Assembly: GCF_024198175.1 (NCBI RefSeq)
Contig: NZ_JAJVKV010000001.1
Span: forward strand, 992,001 to 1,056,000
Length of the DNA: 64,000 nt
Origin: Pyxidicoccus xibeiensis
GTDB lineage: Bacteria > Myxococcota > Myxococcia > Myxococcales > Myxococcaceae
Direction of reading: 5' to 3'
The notes under the pieces were generated by a model. The model was not told the DNA's origin. It ran no database searches and saw nothing but the letters and a program-made list of their open reading frames with translations. Each line of letters starts with the position of its first letter. Position 1 is the stretch's first letter. The translations under genes and the position numbers were made by a program. Below, in pieces: positions 11,022 to 19,813 of the stretch.

Positions 11022-12300
11022 GCGAGCGGAAGGCCTTTCTCGCCGCGGCGAGCACGTGCGCCACCTCCGGCTCGCCAATGGCCAACGACACGAAGGCCGC
11101 CTCGAACTGGCTGGGCGGCAGGTACACGCCTTCGTTCAGCATCGCGTGGAAGAACTTGCCGAAGCGCGCCGTGTCCGCCTTCTTCGCAGTGGGGTAGTCG
11201 TAGACGGGCTCCGCCGTGAAGAACACGGTCAGCATGCTGCCCACGCGGTTGACGGTGACGGGCACCTCCGCGGCCTTCGCCTCGGCGATGAAGCCCTCCT
11301 CCAGCATGCGGCTCACCTCTTCCAGCCGCTTGTAGGTGCCGGGCGCCGCCAGCGCCTTCACGCACGCCATGCCCGCCGCCACCGCCACCGGGTTCCCCGA
11401 CAGCGTACCGGACTGGTACACCGGCCCCGCGGGCGCCACCTTCTCCATGATGTCGCGCCGGCCGCCGTACGCGCCCAGCGGCATGCCGCCGCCCACCACC
11501 TTGGCCAGCGTCGTCAGGTCCGGCTTCAGGCCGTACAGCTCCTGCGCCCCGCCGCGCGCCAGCCGGAAGCCCGTCATCACCTCGTCCAGCACCAGCAGCA
11601 CGCCGTGCTTCTGGCAGAGCGCCTGCAGGCCCTGGAGGTAGCCCGGCTTGGGCACCAGCACGCCCATGTTGCCCACCACGGGCTCGATGATGGCGCAGGC
11701 GATGTCCTTGCCCTTCTCCGCGAAGAGGCGCTCCACGGCGCCGAGGTCATTGAAGGGCGCGGTGAGCGTGAGCTTCGCCAGCGCCTGGGGCACGCCCGGC
11801 GAGTCCGGCAGGCCCAGCGTCTCCACGCCGCTGCCCGCCTTCACGAGGAACGGGTCGCCCGCGCCGTGGAAGCAGCCCTCGAACTTGAGGATGAAGTCGC
11901 GGCCGGTGAAGCCGCGCGCCACGCGGATGGCGGCCACGGTGGCCTCGGTGCCGCTGGAGACCAGCCGCACCATCTCCACCGCCGGCATGGTGGCGCAGAT
12001 GAGCTCCGCGAACTCCACCTCGCCCGCGGTGGGCGCGCCGTACGACGTGCCGCGCTTCGCCGCGTCGACGATGGCGTCCACGATGGGCGGATACGCATGG
12101 CCGAGGATGAGCGGGCCCCAGCTCCCCACGAGGTCCACGTAGCGGTTGCCGTCCACATCCGTGAGCCAGGCGCCCGCGCCTTCACGGAAGAAGACGGGGT
12201 CGCCTCCCACGCCTCGGAAGGCGCGCACGGGAGAGTTCACCCCGCCGGGGATCCGCGCCTGTGCGCGGGCGAAGAGAGCCTGACTGTGAGCGTGGTTCAT
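11005..12300 (-). CDS. hemL: glutamate-1-semialdehyde 2,1-aminomutase
   Basis: 431 residues. HemL is a PLP enzyme that converts glutamate 1-semialdehyde to 5-aminolevulinate in the C5 route to heme. Family motifs: SRAQARIPGGVNSPVRAF-like start (here ARAQARIPGGVNSPVRAF), VGSWGPLILGHAYP, SGTEATVAAIRVARGFTG for PLP phosphate binding, LDEVMTGFR for the pyridine-nitrogen aspartate, and the PLP lysine in LAKVVGGGMPLGAYGG. I chose the ATG at 12300 (MNHAHSQALF); an ATG at 12309 is also possible. Its 3' end overlaps the Ser/Thr kinase gene, so expression of the two is linked. Confidence 0.96.
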   Translation of the reverse strand: MNHAHSQALFARAQARIPGGVNSPVRAFRGVGGDPVFFREGAGAWLTDVDGNRYVDLVGSWGPLILGHAYPPIVDAIVDAAKRGTSYGAPTAGEVEFAELICATMPAVEMVRLVSSGTEATVAAIRVARGFTGRDFILKFEGCFHGAGDPFLVKAGSGVETLGLPDSPGVPQALAKLTLTAPFNDLGAVERLFAEKGKDIACAIIEPVVGNMGVLVPKPGYLQGLQALCQKHGVLLVLDEVMTGFRLARGGAQELYGLKPDLTTLAKVVGGGMPLGAYGGRRDIMEKVAPAGPVYQSGTLSGNPVAVAAGMACVKALAAPGTYKRLEEVSRMLEEGFIAEAKAAEVPVTVNRVGSMLTVFFTAEPVYDYPTAKKADTARFGKFFHAMLNEGVYLPPSQFEAAFVSLAIGEPEVAHVLAAARKAFRSLGKTG

Positions 12301-12489
12301 GACGCGTTCCATAACACGTGGCCCGGGCTCGCCCGCTCCCACTCGCGCTCGCTCCCATGCCCGCCGCTTCTCCGTGCTGTCGGCGCATGATTATGGACAG
12401 TCCCCGCCGGCACGGAAGAATGAGACTTCACTGCCAATCAGGCTAGACTGGATTGTTTCAACGGGCGGTGAACACGGGGTGACGGCTCG

Positions 12490-13527
12490 ATGGGCAGGCG
12501 TGCGGTGGGTGGAGTGTTATTGCTCGTGCTGGCCGTCCTCCTTGTCGCAAGCACGGCCCGGGCGCAGCCGCGACGGATGCCCGCCCTCACCTGCCGCGCG
12601 GGCTACCTCGACTTCGAGGCGCTGCATGGGCTGGAGGGCGTGCGTGCCGCCATCCGCCAGGCGGCGGAGCAGAACGACCCGGCGGCGCTCACCTTCCTCA
12701 CGGAGCGACTCTCGGAGGTCCTCGGCCAGGACGCGAACGCCGCGCTCCAGGTCTACACTTGGGCGGAGACCGCCGCGGAGCCGGAGCTGTCGGCGCTGCT
12801 GGGGGGGCTGCGCAACGCGGAGGCGGTGAAGAGCCCGCTCGTGGACGTGAGCCTCCTCTACCTGGCGGAGAAGCACGCGGACCCGGTCCACAAGGCGCGG
12901 GCCCTGGAGGCGCTGGAGACACAGGAGCGCTTCGACGAGATGGCGATGGAGCGGCTGGCCACGCTGGCGAAGCAGCGCAACCAGGCGCCAGGCGTGGCGA
13001 TGCAGGCAGTGCGCACGCTGGGCCGGGTGATGCAGCGCGACTTCGAGGCCACGGGCACGGTGACGCCGTACATGACCTGGCTGCTGGACATCGCGCGCCG
13101 GGCGCGTGACAGCAACGTGCGCACGCTCGCGGTGGAGATGGGCACGTACCCGGGGGCGCGGCTGGATGCGGAGGTGGTGACGGAGCTGGCCCGGCTGCTG
13201 AAGGAGGACCCGAGCGCGGGGGTGCGGGAGATGGCCGCGCTGGCGCTGTCCAACGGACGAGACACGGACGCGGTGCTGACGCACTTCGCCGAGGCGTTCC
13301 GCGCGGAGAAGAGCCTGTGCGTGCGCTGGGCCATCCTGCGCTACACGCTGAGGGCCGGCGGCGCGGAGGCCCTGACTCAGGTGCGGGAGTACGCGAGACA
13401 GGACCGGCGCTTCGCGCAGGACGCCGCCGACTTCGAGGCGCTCTATCGCGCGGGCCACACGGACTTCGACCGCCTGTGGCCGGACAAGCGGGTGCGCCAC
13501 CGGTGCCCGGACGAGACGGAGGACTGA
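12490..13527 (+). CDS. secreted HEAT-repeat-like protein
   Basis: 345 residues with a clean signal peptide: basic start, Leu/Val-rich core, and a likely cut after TARA at residue 25. The mature part is almost all helical and Ala/Leu/Glu-rich, with repeated pairs of helices of the HEAT/armadillo kind (for example LARLLKEDPSAGVREMAALA). Cys18-type lipobox is absent, so it is probably free in the periplasm. No enzymatic motif is visible; such solenoids bind proteins. It is followed after 5 nt by a paralogous gene with a membrane anchor, suggesting that the two work together. Confidence 0.75.
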   Translation: MGRRAVGGVLLLVLAVLLVASTARAQPRRMPALTCRAGYLDFEALHGLEGVRAAIRQAAEQNDPAALTFLTERLSEVLGQDANAALQVYTWAETAAEPELSALLGGLRNAEAVKSPLVDVSLLYLAEKHADPVHKARALEALETQERFDEMAMERLATLAKQRNQAPGVAMQAVRTLGRVMQRDFEATGTVTPYMTWLLDIARRARDSNVRTLAVEMGTYPGARLDAEVVTELARLLKEDPSAGVREMAALALSNGRDTDAVLTHFAEAFRAEKSLCVRWAILRYTLRAGGAEALTQVREYARQDRRFAQDAADFEALYRAGHTDFDRLWPDKRVRHRCPDETED

Positions 13528-13532
13528 GCGCC

Positions 13533-14663
13533 ATGGCGAGCACGCGAAGGAACTCCGGATGGGTTGTCCTGATGGCGGTGCTGGTCATCGCAGCCCTGAG
13601 CTGGCTTCAGTGGGGCCGCGACCCCGGCACTGCATCGACGGAGCCGGCGCTGACAGAGCCGGACACCGGAACGACAGAGACCGATACCGGAGCAGTCCTC
13701 GACGTAGCGAGGGTCAAGCGCCGGACGGTGCCCGCGGACGCGAAGCCCCTGAAGATGGTGCCGTGCGAGCTGTCGACCCTGCTGGACGAGTACCGCGCGG
13801 GCAAGGCCTCACCGGCCTACCGGCGCTACGTGCGCGAGCAGCTGCGCGGCCTCGTGGAGTCCCTCCCCGAGGCGCCTCTCTGGTCCCGGCTGAAGTCCGA
13901 GCGGGACCCGGACCTGCTCGGGCTGGTGGCCGAGGCGTGGGTGCTGCGCTACGCGCTCGACGGCGAGCCCGCCGTGCTGGAGCGACTGGTGGAGCACCTG
14001 GGCCAGGAGCAGGACCCGGTGCTGCGCGCCACGCTGGTGCGCTCCCTGGCGCACACCGGAGAGCCTTCCACGCAGCTCCTCGGCATCAAGGTCCTGAAGG
14101 GCCGGGACGTGTACCGCGACTGGGTGAAGGACCCGGCGCCCCAGGTGCGCGCCGCCGTGGTGGAGAACTTCCGCGAGGAGGCCGCGCGCAACTTCGGCCG
14201 CTACCGCGATGTGGCGGAGCGGGCCATCTCGCTCGCCTCGGTGGCGGAGGACCCGACCACCGCGGCGGGACTGCTCACGTCCACCTCCATCGAAGCCGTA
14301 AGGAGCCCGGCCGTGGCACAGGTGCGCGGGCTGCTCCAGTCCTCGGAGCACGCGCGGGTGCGCGCCTCCGCTGCGAGGGCCCTGGCCACCTCGCCGGTGT
14401 CCGAGCTGTCCGCCAGCCTTGAGGCGCTCGCCGCGCGCTACACGCTGGAGACGGACCCCGGAGTGCGCACCGCGCTGCTGGAGTCCCTCTCCCGGCTGGG
14501 CCTGTCCCGCGCGGTGCCGGTGCTGCGGCGGCTGCGGGATGTGGACCCGGCGACACGCGCCGAGGTGGACGGCTGGCTCGCGCTGTTGGCGGAGCGACCG
14601 CAGACGCGGGAGTTGCTGGACAAGGCCCGCCGGGCGCGCGATGCCCGGACCGCACAGCACTGA
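13533..14663 (+). CDS. membrane-anchored HEAT-repeat-like protein
   Basis: 376 residues: an N-terminal membrane helix (about 9-26) without a good cleavage site, a Thr/Glu/Pro-rich linker (27-60), then a helical repeat domain similar in style to the gene before it (for example LVRSLAHTGEPSTQLLGIKVLKG is one helix pair region, and ARALATSPVSELSASLEALA another). The ATG at 13533 has GGAGG 10 nt upstream, inside the end of the previous gene, so the two are an operon. The earlier open frame is a shadow. Function unknown; probably a periplasmic scaffold tethered to the inner membrane. Confidence 0.75.
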   Translation: MASTRRNSGWVVLMAVLVIAALSWLQWGRDPGTASTEPALTEPDTGTTETDTGAVLDVARVKRRTVPADAKPLKMVPCELSTLLDEYRAGKASPAYRRYVREQLRGLVESLPEAPLWSRLKSERDPDLLGLVAEAWVLRYALDGEPAVLERLVEHLGQEQDPVLRATLVRSLAHTGEPSTQLLGIKVLKGRDVYRDWVKDPAPQVRAAVVENFREEAARNFGRYRDVAERAISLASVAEDPTTAAGLLTSTSIEAVRSPAVAQVRGLLQSSEHARVRASAARALATSPVSELSASLEALAARYTLETDPGVRTALLESLSRLGLSRAVPVLRRLRDVDPATRAEVDGWLALLAERPQTRELLDKARRARDARTAQH

Positions 14664-14679
14664 GCACGGAGCGCTACGC

Positions 14680-15654
14680 ATGACGCAGAAGACGCAGGAA
14701 GCCACCCGGCCCCTTGGAACGAGCGGCCTGAAGGTCTCGCCGCTGTGCCTGGGCGGCAACGTGTTTGGCTGGACGTGTGACGAGGCGACCTCGTTCGAGG
14801 TGCTCGACGCGTACCTCGAGGGCGGCGGCAACTTCATCGACACGGCCGACGGTTACTCGCGCTGGGTGCCGGGCAACAAGGGCGGCGAGTCCGAGACGAT
14901 TCTGGGCAAGTGGATGAAGGCGCGCGGCGTGCGAGAGCGCGTCGTCATCGCGACGAAGGTGGGCGCCGAGACGGAGCTCGGCAAGGGCCTGGGACGCGAC
15001 CACATCCAGCGCTCCGTCGAGGCCTCGCTGCGCCGGCTCCAGCTCGACACCATCGACCTGTACTACGCGCACTACGAGGACCTGAAGACGCCTCCCGAGG
15101 AGACGATGGCGGCCTTCGATGCCCTCGTGCGCGCCGGCAAGGTGCGCGCCCTGGGCGCCAGCAACCACTCGCCGCAGCGCCTCACGGAGTCGCTGGAGGT
15201 ATCCAAGCGCGGCGGCCTGGCCCGGTACACGGTGCTCCAGCCGGAGTACAACCTCGTCGCACGGCAGACGTTCGAGGCCACGCTGCGCCCCATCTGCGAG
15301 CGTGAGGGCATCGCCACGGCGCCCTACTACGGGCTCGCGTCGGGCTTCCTCACCGGCAAGTACCGCCAGGGGCAGCCGACTCCGCCATCTCCTCGTGCGG
15401 GCGGGGTGCTGAAGAAGTATGGCAACGCGCGCGGCTGGGGTGTGCTGGAGGCCATGGATGGAGTGTCCAGGCGCCATGGCGCGCCGCTTGCGCACGTCGC
15501 GCTCGCGTGGCTCGTGGCCCAGCCCACCGTCGTCTCCCCCATCGCGAGCGCGACCTCCGCCGAGCAGGTCCGGGAGCTGCTCGGTGCGTTCAGGTTGAGC
15601 CTGGGGGAGGAAGACCTCCGCGCCCTGGACGTTGCTTCCTCGAAGGAGGCCTGA
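14680..15654 (+). CDS. aldo/keto reductase
   Basis: 324 residues, an NADPH-dependent TIM-barrel oxidoreductase. The catalytic tetrad is visible: Asp and Tyr in [10 protein letters not shown], Lys in VIATKVG, His in LYYAHYED. The C-terminal cofactor-binding segment ends in [15 protein letters not shown]. The first residues, [21 protein letters not shown], place it in the branch that reduces sugars, aldehydes and ketones with broad range; the substrate cannot be told. The ATG at 14680 starts 16 nt after the HEAT gene stop. rraA follows after 14 nt, so these two probably share a transcript. Confidence 0.93.
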   Translation: MTQKTQEATRPLGTSGLKVSPLCLGGNVFGWTCDEATSFEVLDAYLEGGGNFIDTADGYSRWVPGNKGGESETILGKWMKARGVRERVVIATKVGAETELGKGLGRDHIQRSVEASLRRLQLDTIDLYYAHYEDLKTPPEETMAAFDALVRAGKVRALGASNHSPQRLTESLEVSKRGGLARYTVLQPEYNLVARQTFEATLRPICEREGIATAPYYGLASGFLTGKYRQGQPTPPSPRAGGVLKKYGNARGWGVLEAMDGVSRRHGAPLAHVALAWLVAQPTVVSPIASATSAEQVRELLGAFRLSLGEEDLRALDVASSKEA

Positions 15655-15668
15655 GGAGGGGCTGCGCC

Positions 15669-16166
15669 ATGAGTGACACCCTGGACTTCAAGACCGCCGA
15701 CCTCTGCGACGCGCACTCGGGCACCGCGCACTTCCAGGTCGCGGAGCCCGGCTTCCTCGACTACGGCGGCCACCGCTCCTTCGCCGGCCCCATCAGCACC
15801 GTGCGCGCACCCGAGGACAACTCGCTCGTGCGCAAGGCGCTGGAGGAGCCCGGCCAGGGCCGCGTGCTGGTGGTGGATGGTGGCGGCAGCCGCCGCTGTG
15901 CGCTCGTGGGTGACCAGCTCGCGGCGCTCGCGCAGAAGAACGGCTGGGCGGGCGTGGTGGTGAACGGCTGCATCCGTGACTCCGAGGACGTGGGCCGCAC
16001 CGCCATCGGCGTGAAGGCGCTGGGCACCCATCCGCTCAAGAGCAGCAAGCGCAACGAGGGCCAGCGTGACGTGGAGGTGCGCTTCGCCGGCGTCACCTTC
16101 CAGCCGGGCCACCACCTCTATGCGGACGCGGATGGCATCGTCGTCTCGGCGGTGCCGCTGGGCTGA
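15669..16166 (+). CDS. rraA: RraA-family protein (regulator of RNase E activity)
   Basis: 165 residues, full length for RraA. Diagnostic stretches are TADLCDAH at the start, the Gly-rich [19 protein letters not shown] and [17 protein letters not shown]. RraA of Escherichia coli is a trimeric ring that binds and inhibits RNase E; members outside enterobacteria may have other roles, including aldolase activity in related proteins. It follows the aldo/keto reductase and is closed by a strong hairpin. Confidence 0.93.
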   Translation: MSDTLDFKTADLCDAHSGTAHFQVAEPGFLDYGGHRSFAGPISTVRAPEDNSLVRKALEEPGQGRVLVVDGGGSRRCALVGDQLAALAQKNGWAGVVVNGCIRDSEDVGRTAIGVKALGTHPLKSSKRNEGQRDVEVRFAGVTFQPGHHLYADADGIVVSAVPLG

Positions 16167-16196
16167 AGCAGGGGCGCTCCAGTCAGCGCCCCTGCT
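16167..16196. terminator. perfect 12-bp hairpin between convergent rraA and WD40 genes
   Basis: AGCAGGGGCGCT at 16167-16178 pairs exactly with AGCGCCCCTGCT at 16185-16196 around a 6-nt loop. It starts right after the rraA stop and overlaps the last codons of the convergent WD40 gene, so it can stop transcription from both sides. Confidence 0.7.
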
Positions 16197-18123
16197 GCTC
16201 CCATGCGCTCCGGGGCCAGATGAGCGCCGTGGTGTCGTCACTTCCGGACGCCAGGAAGTCACCGTCCGCCGAGAAGGCCACAGCACCGACGCAGGCGCGG
16301 TGACCTTCGAGCACTCCGAGACGCTGCCCCTCCATGTTCCATACGGTGACCGCTCCGCGCCGGTCTCCCGTGGCAACGCGCTTCGAGTCCTCGGAGAACG
16401 CGACGGAGGAGACCCGCGCTCCCGGGTCCAGCCGGATGCGGCGCTCCGGACACGCGAGGTCCACGAGGATGGCCACGTCCCGCGCGTCCCGGTACACGAG
16501 CCACGCCTCGTCCGGCGAGAAGCCCACTTCGGGCGTGGAGAAACTGCTCGTCTGCGCGCCCTCCCAGATGGTCAGCACGCGGAAGGGTGGACCCCTCCGC
16601 GCCAGGTTCCAGACCCGCAGCTCCGTACGACACGGCTCCTGCTGCCGACATTCCTCCTGCGTCACGAGGAGGCGACCGGTCCTGGAAAGTGCCTGGACGA
16701 CATCGCGATTCACGGCGATGGGCATGCGCCGCAGCCGCGCTCCCGTGCGCGTGTCATGCACGTGGACCGTCAGCTCGCCCTCGACACGGTGGTCGGCGAG
16801 GTCCGCCACCACCGCCAGGTCGTCGGACCAGAGGGTCGAGCGACCGCGCTTGAGCTTGATGTTGACCTCGGTGCCCGCGAGCAGGTCTCGGGTGAGATGG
16901 CCCGCACCGTAGTGGCTCTCCACCTCGAGCGCCCGTCCGCCCCCCAGGTGGATGCGGTCGATGCTCCGCCTCCACCAGTCCGGCGTCACACACTCCAGCT
17001 GCCGGCCGGAGCCACACGCCCAGGTCCGCAGCGTCCCATCCCAGGAGTGCGACAGGAGCTTCGCGCCATCCCGGGAGAAGGTGAGCCGCCTCACCGAGCC
17101 CCGGTGTGCACGCTCCGGCCGAACCTTCCGGGAGTGCAGGTCCAGCAGGACGACCGCGGCCGAGCCCCGCGCCAGGGTGGCCCACCGTCCGCCAGGCGCC
17201 ACCACGGGCTCTGCCTTGTCGGTAGAGCTCGCGGGCAGCAGGTCGTTCACCCACCGCTCCGGCTCGCCAGCGCGGGAGATGACCAACCGTCCCATGACGA
17301 TTCGAACCTCCGTGCCATCGGGCAGCGGCACCCACCTGCCTTCAAACCGGTGGGGGGCAATGTCCAGCAGGGCCCCCGTACGCGCGTCATACTCGTACAG
17401 CCCGGGACGCCAACCCGTCACGTAGCCGGGACGCCGCACCCGCTGCCCGTCGGCCGAGAACGCTGCCCACACGAACGGAAACTCCGTCGCGACTACTTCC
17501 GATGCCCACTGGAGGGACCACGTGGCCGCCTCGAAGACACATATCCGGAGGGACTCACCGAACCGCTCCAGGAGGAGGACCTGGGACCCATCGGGAGAGA
17601 AGGAGAGCGAGCTCGTGTACCCTTCGCTCCCCTCGGGTCGTATCCATTGGCGCAGCGTCCAGGTCGCCACGTCGAGCACCGCGAAGCCGGACGGGTCACA
17701 GAGCCCGACCAGGAGCGTGCGTCCGTCCGACGAGAGCGCAAGACGGCTGAAGCCCTGGCACTCCAGCCGCCACTGCCACAGCTCCGCGCCACTGTCCGCG
17801 TCCCAGAGTCGAACCGTGCGGTCGTCACCGGCCGTCACGATGCGCGTGGCGGAGAGGTAGAGCACGGCATTCACCTGGCTCCGGTGCCCGGAGAGCACCG
17901 CGAGCTCGCGGCCGTCCTCCAGGTCCCAGACACGCGCCGTTCTACCCGCGGCCGTGACGAGCCGGCGCGCGTCAGGAGAGAAGCAGGCCGCGCTCACCTC
18001 AGGAGGGACCCCATCGTCCCCTTCCGGCGGATGCCACAGGCGATGCGTCCCGCAGCGGCTGAGCGCTCCGCCGGGAAGAGGGTCACCGAAGACGTCGAAA
18101 CGAGCGGAGTCGCGTTCAGTCAT
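16183..18123 (-). CDS. WD40-repeat beta-propeller protein
   Basis: 646 residues with no signal peptide or membrane helix. WD40 repeats are clear at the N-terminus (FSPDARRLVTAAGRTARVWD, AGDDRTVRLWDADSG), in the middle (LTFSRDGAKLLSHSWDGTLRTW) and at the C-terminus (VAFSEDSKRVATGDRRGAVTVW, then VAFSADGDFLASGSDDTTALIW), with more degenerate blades between, enough for two propellers. There is no kinase or effector domain, so it is a stand-alone scaffold. I chose the ATG at 18123; the ribosome site is weak, and an upstream extension to 18168 is possible but looks non-coding. Confidence 0.85.
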   Translation of the reverse strand: MTERDSARFDVFGDPLPGGALSRCGTHRLWHPPEGDDGVPPEVSAACFSPDARRLVTAAGRTARVWDLEDGRELAVLSGHRSQVNAVLYLSATRIVTAGDDRTVRLWDADSGAELWQWRLECQGFSRLALSSDGRTLLVGLCDPSGFAVLDVATWTLRQWIRPEGSEGYTSSLSFSPDGSQVLLLERFGESLRICVFEAATWSLQWASEVVATEFPFVWAAFSADGQRVRRPGYVTGWRPGLYEYDARTGALLDIAPHRFEGRWVPLPDGTEVRIVMGRLVISRAGEPERWVNDLLPASSTDKAEPVVAPGGRWATLARGSAAVVLLDLHSRKVRPERAHRGSVRRLTFSRDGAKLLSHSWDGTLRTWACGSGRQLECVTPDWWRRSIDRIHLGGGRALEVESHYGAGHLTRDLLAGTEVNIKLKRGRSTLWSDDLAVVADLADHRVEGELTVHVHDTRTGARLRRMPIAVNRDVVQALSRTGRLLVTQEECRQQEPCRTELRVWNLARRGPPFRVLTIWEGAQTSSFSTPEVGFSPDEAWLVYRDARDVAILVDLACPERRIRLDPGARVSSVAFSEDSKRVATGDRRGAVTVWNMEGQRLGVLEGHRACVGAVAFSADGDFLASGSDDTTALIWPRSAWEQQGR

Positions 18124-18186
18124 GCCGGGGCCGTGGCTCCGACGGCGGAGCCCGGCAACTCCTGACACGGTGACTCGCGCCCGGCC

Positions 18187-19149
18187 CTACTTGCGGTGGT
18201 ACCACCGCCGCCGCGCCGCCCGCACGTCGGACCAGTCCACCAAGCTGTCCTGCACGTTCTCCTGCCCGCGCTGGTCATCGGGCATGTCGCCGGACTCCAC
18301 CCGGGCAATCAGCTCCGGCAGCCGCGCATAGAAGGTGGGCGAGCGATACTGCGGATGCAGCGTCCACAGGCCCGGCGCCTCGCCCAGGAAGTCCAGCCGC
18401 CCCAGGCCCTTCCGCGCCAAGGTCCGGGTGACGAGGTTCTCCGGCTCGCGGTAGGGCGGATTGCCGGCACGCAGCGCGCGCAGCACGTGGATGGGAGGCG
18501 CCAGCCGCGCGCGCAGCGGGCCCACCCGGCGGACGAAGGCCTCCCGGTCCATGAAGAAGACGCGGCTGCTGAAGCGCCGGAAGCGGAAGCCGTGGCGCAC
18601 GCTCGCGTCCGGTGCGAACCCGCGCGGGTCTCCCGCCACCGTTCCATCCGCCCGGGGCGGGCCCGACAGCGGGCTGCAGCTCACCAGGTCCTCGCGCGAC
18701 GCGAGCTGGGCCTCCGCCTCCGCCACCCACGTGCGCGAGCCGCCCCCGATGAGCATGTCCGCGTCCAGGTGCAGCACGTGCCGGTGCGCCGCCGCCGCCA
18801 GCCCGAAGAAGTACGAGTGGTACGGGCCGCCGCGCGAGTCCTTCATCGGCAGCCGGGTGCCTCCGAAGAACTGCTCGGAGAGGGCACGCGTCGTGGCGGG
18901 CGAGTAGTCCACCTCCACCACCCGGATGCGCGGGTCCGCCGCGGACAGCTCCGACAGCAGCTGCTCCATCTTCGGCTTGCGCTCCACCCACGCCTCCGCG
19001 AAGCGCGCGCCCTGGCTGCGGTGCAGGTCCACCACCAGCAGTATCTCCTGCACGGACGGACCGAGCTGGCGGAGCTGGTGCGGCAGGATGAGGCGCGCGT
19101 GCGGAAAGTCGGTGGGCGCGAGGTTGACTTGCAGGGTGACCGGACTCAC
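18187..19149 (-). CDS. glycosyltransferase-like protein (GT-A fold)
   Basis: 320 residues. An N-terminal beta strand-loop (VNLAPTDFPHARLILPHQL), IRVVEVDYSP, and then the probable DxD nucleotide-sugar/metal motif in HVLHLDADMLIGGG suggest a GT-A glycosyltransferase; a Tyr/Trp-rich C-terminus follows. No membrane helix is visible. The GTG at 19149 has AAGGG about 9 nt upstream; the frame remains open far upstream only because it reads through tRNA genes. The gene lies directly downstream of a tRNA array on the same strand and may be read from it. Acceptor and donor cannot be told. Confidence 0.7.
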   Translation of the reverse strand: MSPVTLQVNLAPTDFPHARLILPHQLRQLGPSVQEILLVVDLHRSQGARFAEAWVERKPKMEQLLSELSAADPRIRVVEVDYSPATTRALSEQFFGGTRLPMKDSRGGPYHSYFFGLAAAAHRHVLHLDADMLIGGGSRTWVAEAEAQLASREDLVSCSPLSGPPRADGTVAGDPRGFAPDASVRHGFRFRRFSSRVFFMDREAFVRRVGPLRARLAPPIHVLRALRAGNPPYREPENLVTRTLARKGLGRLDFLGEAPGLWTLHPQYRSPTFYARLPELIARVESGDMPDDQRGQENVQDSLVDWSDVRAARRRWYHRK

Positions 19150-19192
19150 GGCGCAACCCTTGCCACACCCGAGAGGGGGGACACAACCTGAG

Positions 19193-19265
19193 TGCACGCC
19201 CCGGGGATCGAACCCGGCAGAGTCGGTGCGTCGGACCGATGCCGTCACCAGCTGGCTCGGCGTGC
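19193..19265 (-). tRNA. tRNA-like gene, anticodon GAC (Val), with C33
   Basis: A full cloverleaf: 7-bp acceptor GCACGCC/GGCGTGC, short D stem GCC/GGC, anticodon stem TCGGT/ACCGA, T stem CCGGG/CCCGG with canonical TTCGATC loop, and A73. The anticodon loop CCGACGC puts GAC at 34-36 (reads GUC, Val) but has C at position 33 instead of the near-universal U, and position 8 is G, not U. It is therefore either a specialised or a decaying tRNA. No encoded CCA. Last of three tRNAs in unit A. Confidence 0.6.
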
Positions 19266-19275
19266 ATGTGACATG

Positions 19276-19349
19276 TGGCCCTGGCAGGAATCGAACCTGC
19301 GACCTCTCGGTTCGCAACCGAGTGCTCTCATCCTCTGAGCTACAGGACC
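19276..19349 (-). tRNA. tRNA-Arg (GCG)
   Basis: Complete class I tRNA: acceptor GGTCCTG/CAGGGCC with one wobble pair, D arm GCTC...GAGC, anticodon stem CTCGG/CCGAG, loop TTGCGAA (anticodon GCG), T loop TTCGATT, A73. The body (TAGCTCAGAGGATGAGAGCA, AGGTCGCAGG) resembles bacterial tRNA-Arg. Bacteria normally read CGU/CGC/CGA with an inosine-modified ACG tRNA, so a G34 Arg tRNA is unusual. Middle tRNA of unit A. Confidence 0.88.
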
Positions 19350-19363
19350 AAAGGTATTGCGAG

Positions 19364-19436
19364 TGCCCCGTACGGGAGTCGAACCCGTCTTTCCGCATTG
19401 AGAGTGCGGTGTCCTTCGCCAATAGACGAACGGGGC
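19364..19436 (-). tRNA. tRNA-Glu (CTC)
   Basis: Complete cloverleaf with acceptor GCCCCGT/ACGGGGC, anticodon stem CCGCA/TGCGG, loop CTCTCAA (anticodon CTC, reads GAG), T loop TTCGACT, discriminator A. The D arm TTCGTCTATTGGCGAAGGAC is of tRNA-Glu type. First tRNA of unit A, just below the terminator hairpin of the small leader ORF. No encoded CCA. Confidence 0.9.
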
Positions 19437-19464
19437 GGAAGGGGTGCTGCGGGAGAAGGGACCC

Positions 19465-19505
19465 GGAAATGAGAGAGGCCGGGTCCCCTCTGGGAGCCCG
19501 GCCTC
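19465..19505 (-). terminator. hairpin between small ORF and tRNA array, unit A
   Basis: GAGGCCGGG (19475-19483) pairs with CCCGGCCTC (19497-19505), extended inside by CCC/GGG; on the minus strand it is followed by a short T-containing tail (plus-strand aaa at 19467-19469). It lies 39 nt after the small-ORF stop and 29 nt before tRNA-Glu. The same hairpin recurs in unit B with a better T-run, so it looks like an intrinsic terminator or attenuator rather than chance. Confidence 0.7.
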
Positions 19506-19543
19506 CGCGAGCCGTGCCTCGTCAGGTGACGGGGCGCGGTCGG

Positions 19544-19714
19544 TCAGAGTCCGGGGCGACGACGGCTACGGAAGGAAGCGACTCCCTCCAGCCACTCGAG
19601 CTCGTCCTCGGGGACGGGGACGGGCTCGGTATGCGCGGTCAGGACGGCGACAGCGCGCACGATGTCGTTGCTACGCTTGGAGTTCATCAGGCTGTTCAGC
19701 GTCATCGGGGTCAT
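19544..19714 (-). CDS. small leader-type ORF of tRNA unit A (56 aa)
   Basis: A 56-residue ORF starting MTPMTLNSLMNSKRSND and ending in PGL. AGGAGG lies 7 nt before the ATG. It is one of three related ORFs in this region (the others at 21799-21951 and 23593-23688): residues L6, S8, M10 and N11 align in all three, N16 and D17 also in unit B, and all share the PGL end and the same 5' context. The variable part (residues 18-56) has 6 Val, 5 Glu and 5 Arg out of 39; all five Glu codons are GAG and five of six Val codons GTC. These are the amino acids and codons of the three tRNAs downstream (Glu CTC, Arg GCG, Val GAC). Probably a leader peptide; no known family recognised. Confidence 0.75.
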   Translation of the reverse strand: MTPMTLNSLMNSKRSNDIVRAVAVLTAHTEPVPVPEDELEWLEGVASFRSRRRPGL

Positions 19715-19760
19715 GTCACCGCCTCCTTTCGAGGGAAATTGACGTCGCGAAACGGTGCGT

Positions 19761-19770
19761 CCTGACACGC
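19761..19770 (-). promoter_or_regulatory. conserved upstream box of tRNA unit A
   Basis: GCGTGTCAGG on the minus strand, 46-47 nt before the small-ORF start. The core CGTGTCAGG recurs at the same distance in units B and C (21997-22006 and 23735-23743), while the sequence between box and ribosome site differs in unit A. The fixed spacing suggests a promoter or operator element; I cannot assign a sigma factor. Confidence 0.6.
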
Positions 19771-19813
19771 GGGGCATTTCGTGCGCCGCCTGTCTGCCCT
19801 ACGCTCCCCGCTC

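Noticed and set aside
18187..19422. Longer glycosyltransferase start up to 19422
   Set aside because: The added 91 residues would be translated from three tRNA genes; the GTG at 19149 has a ribosome site and gives a normal N-terminus.
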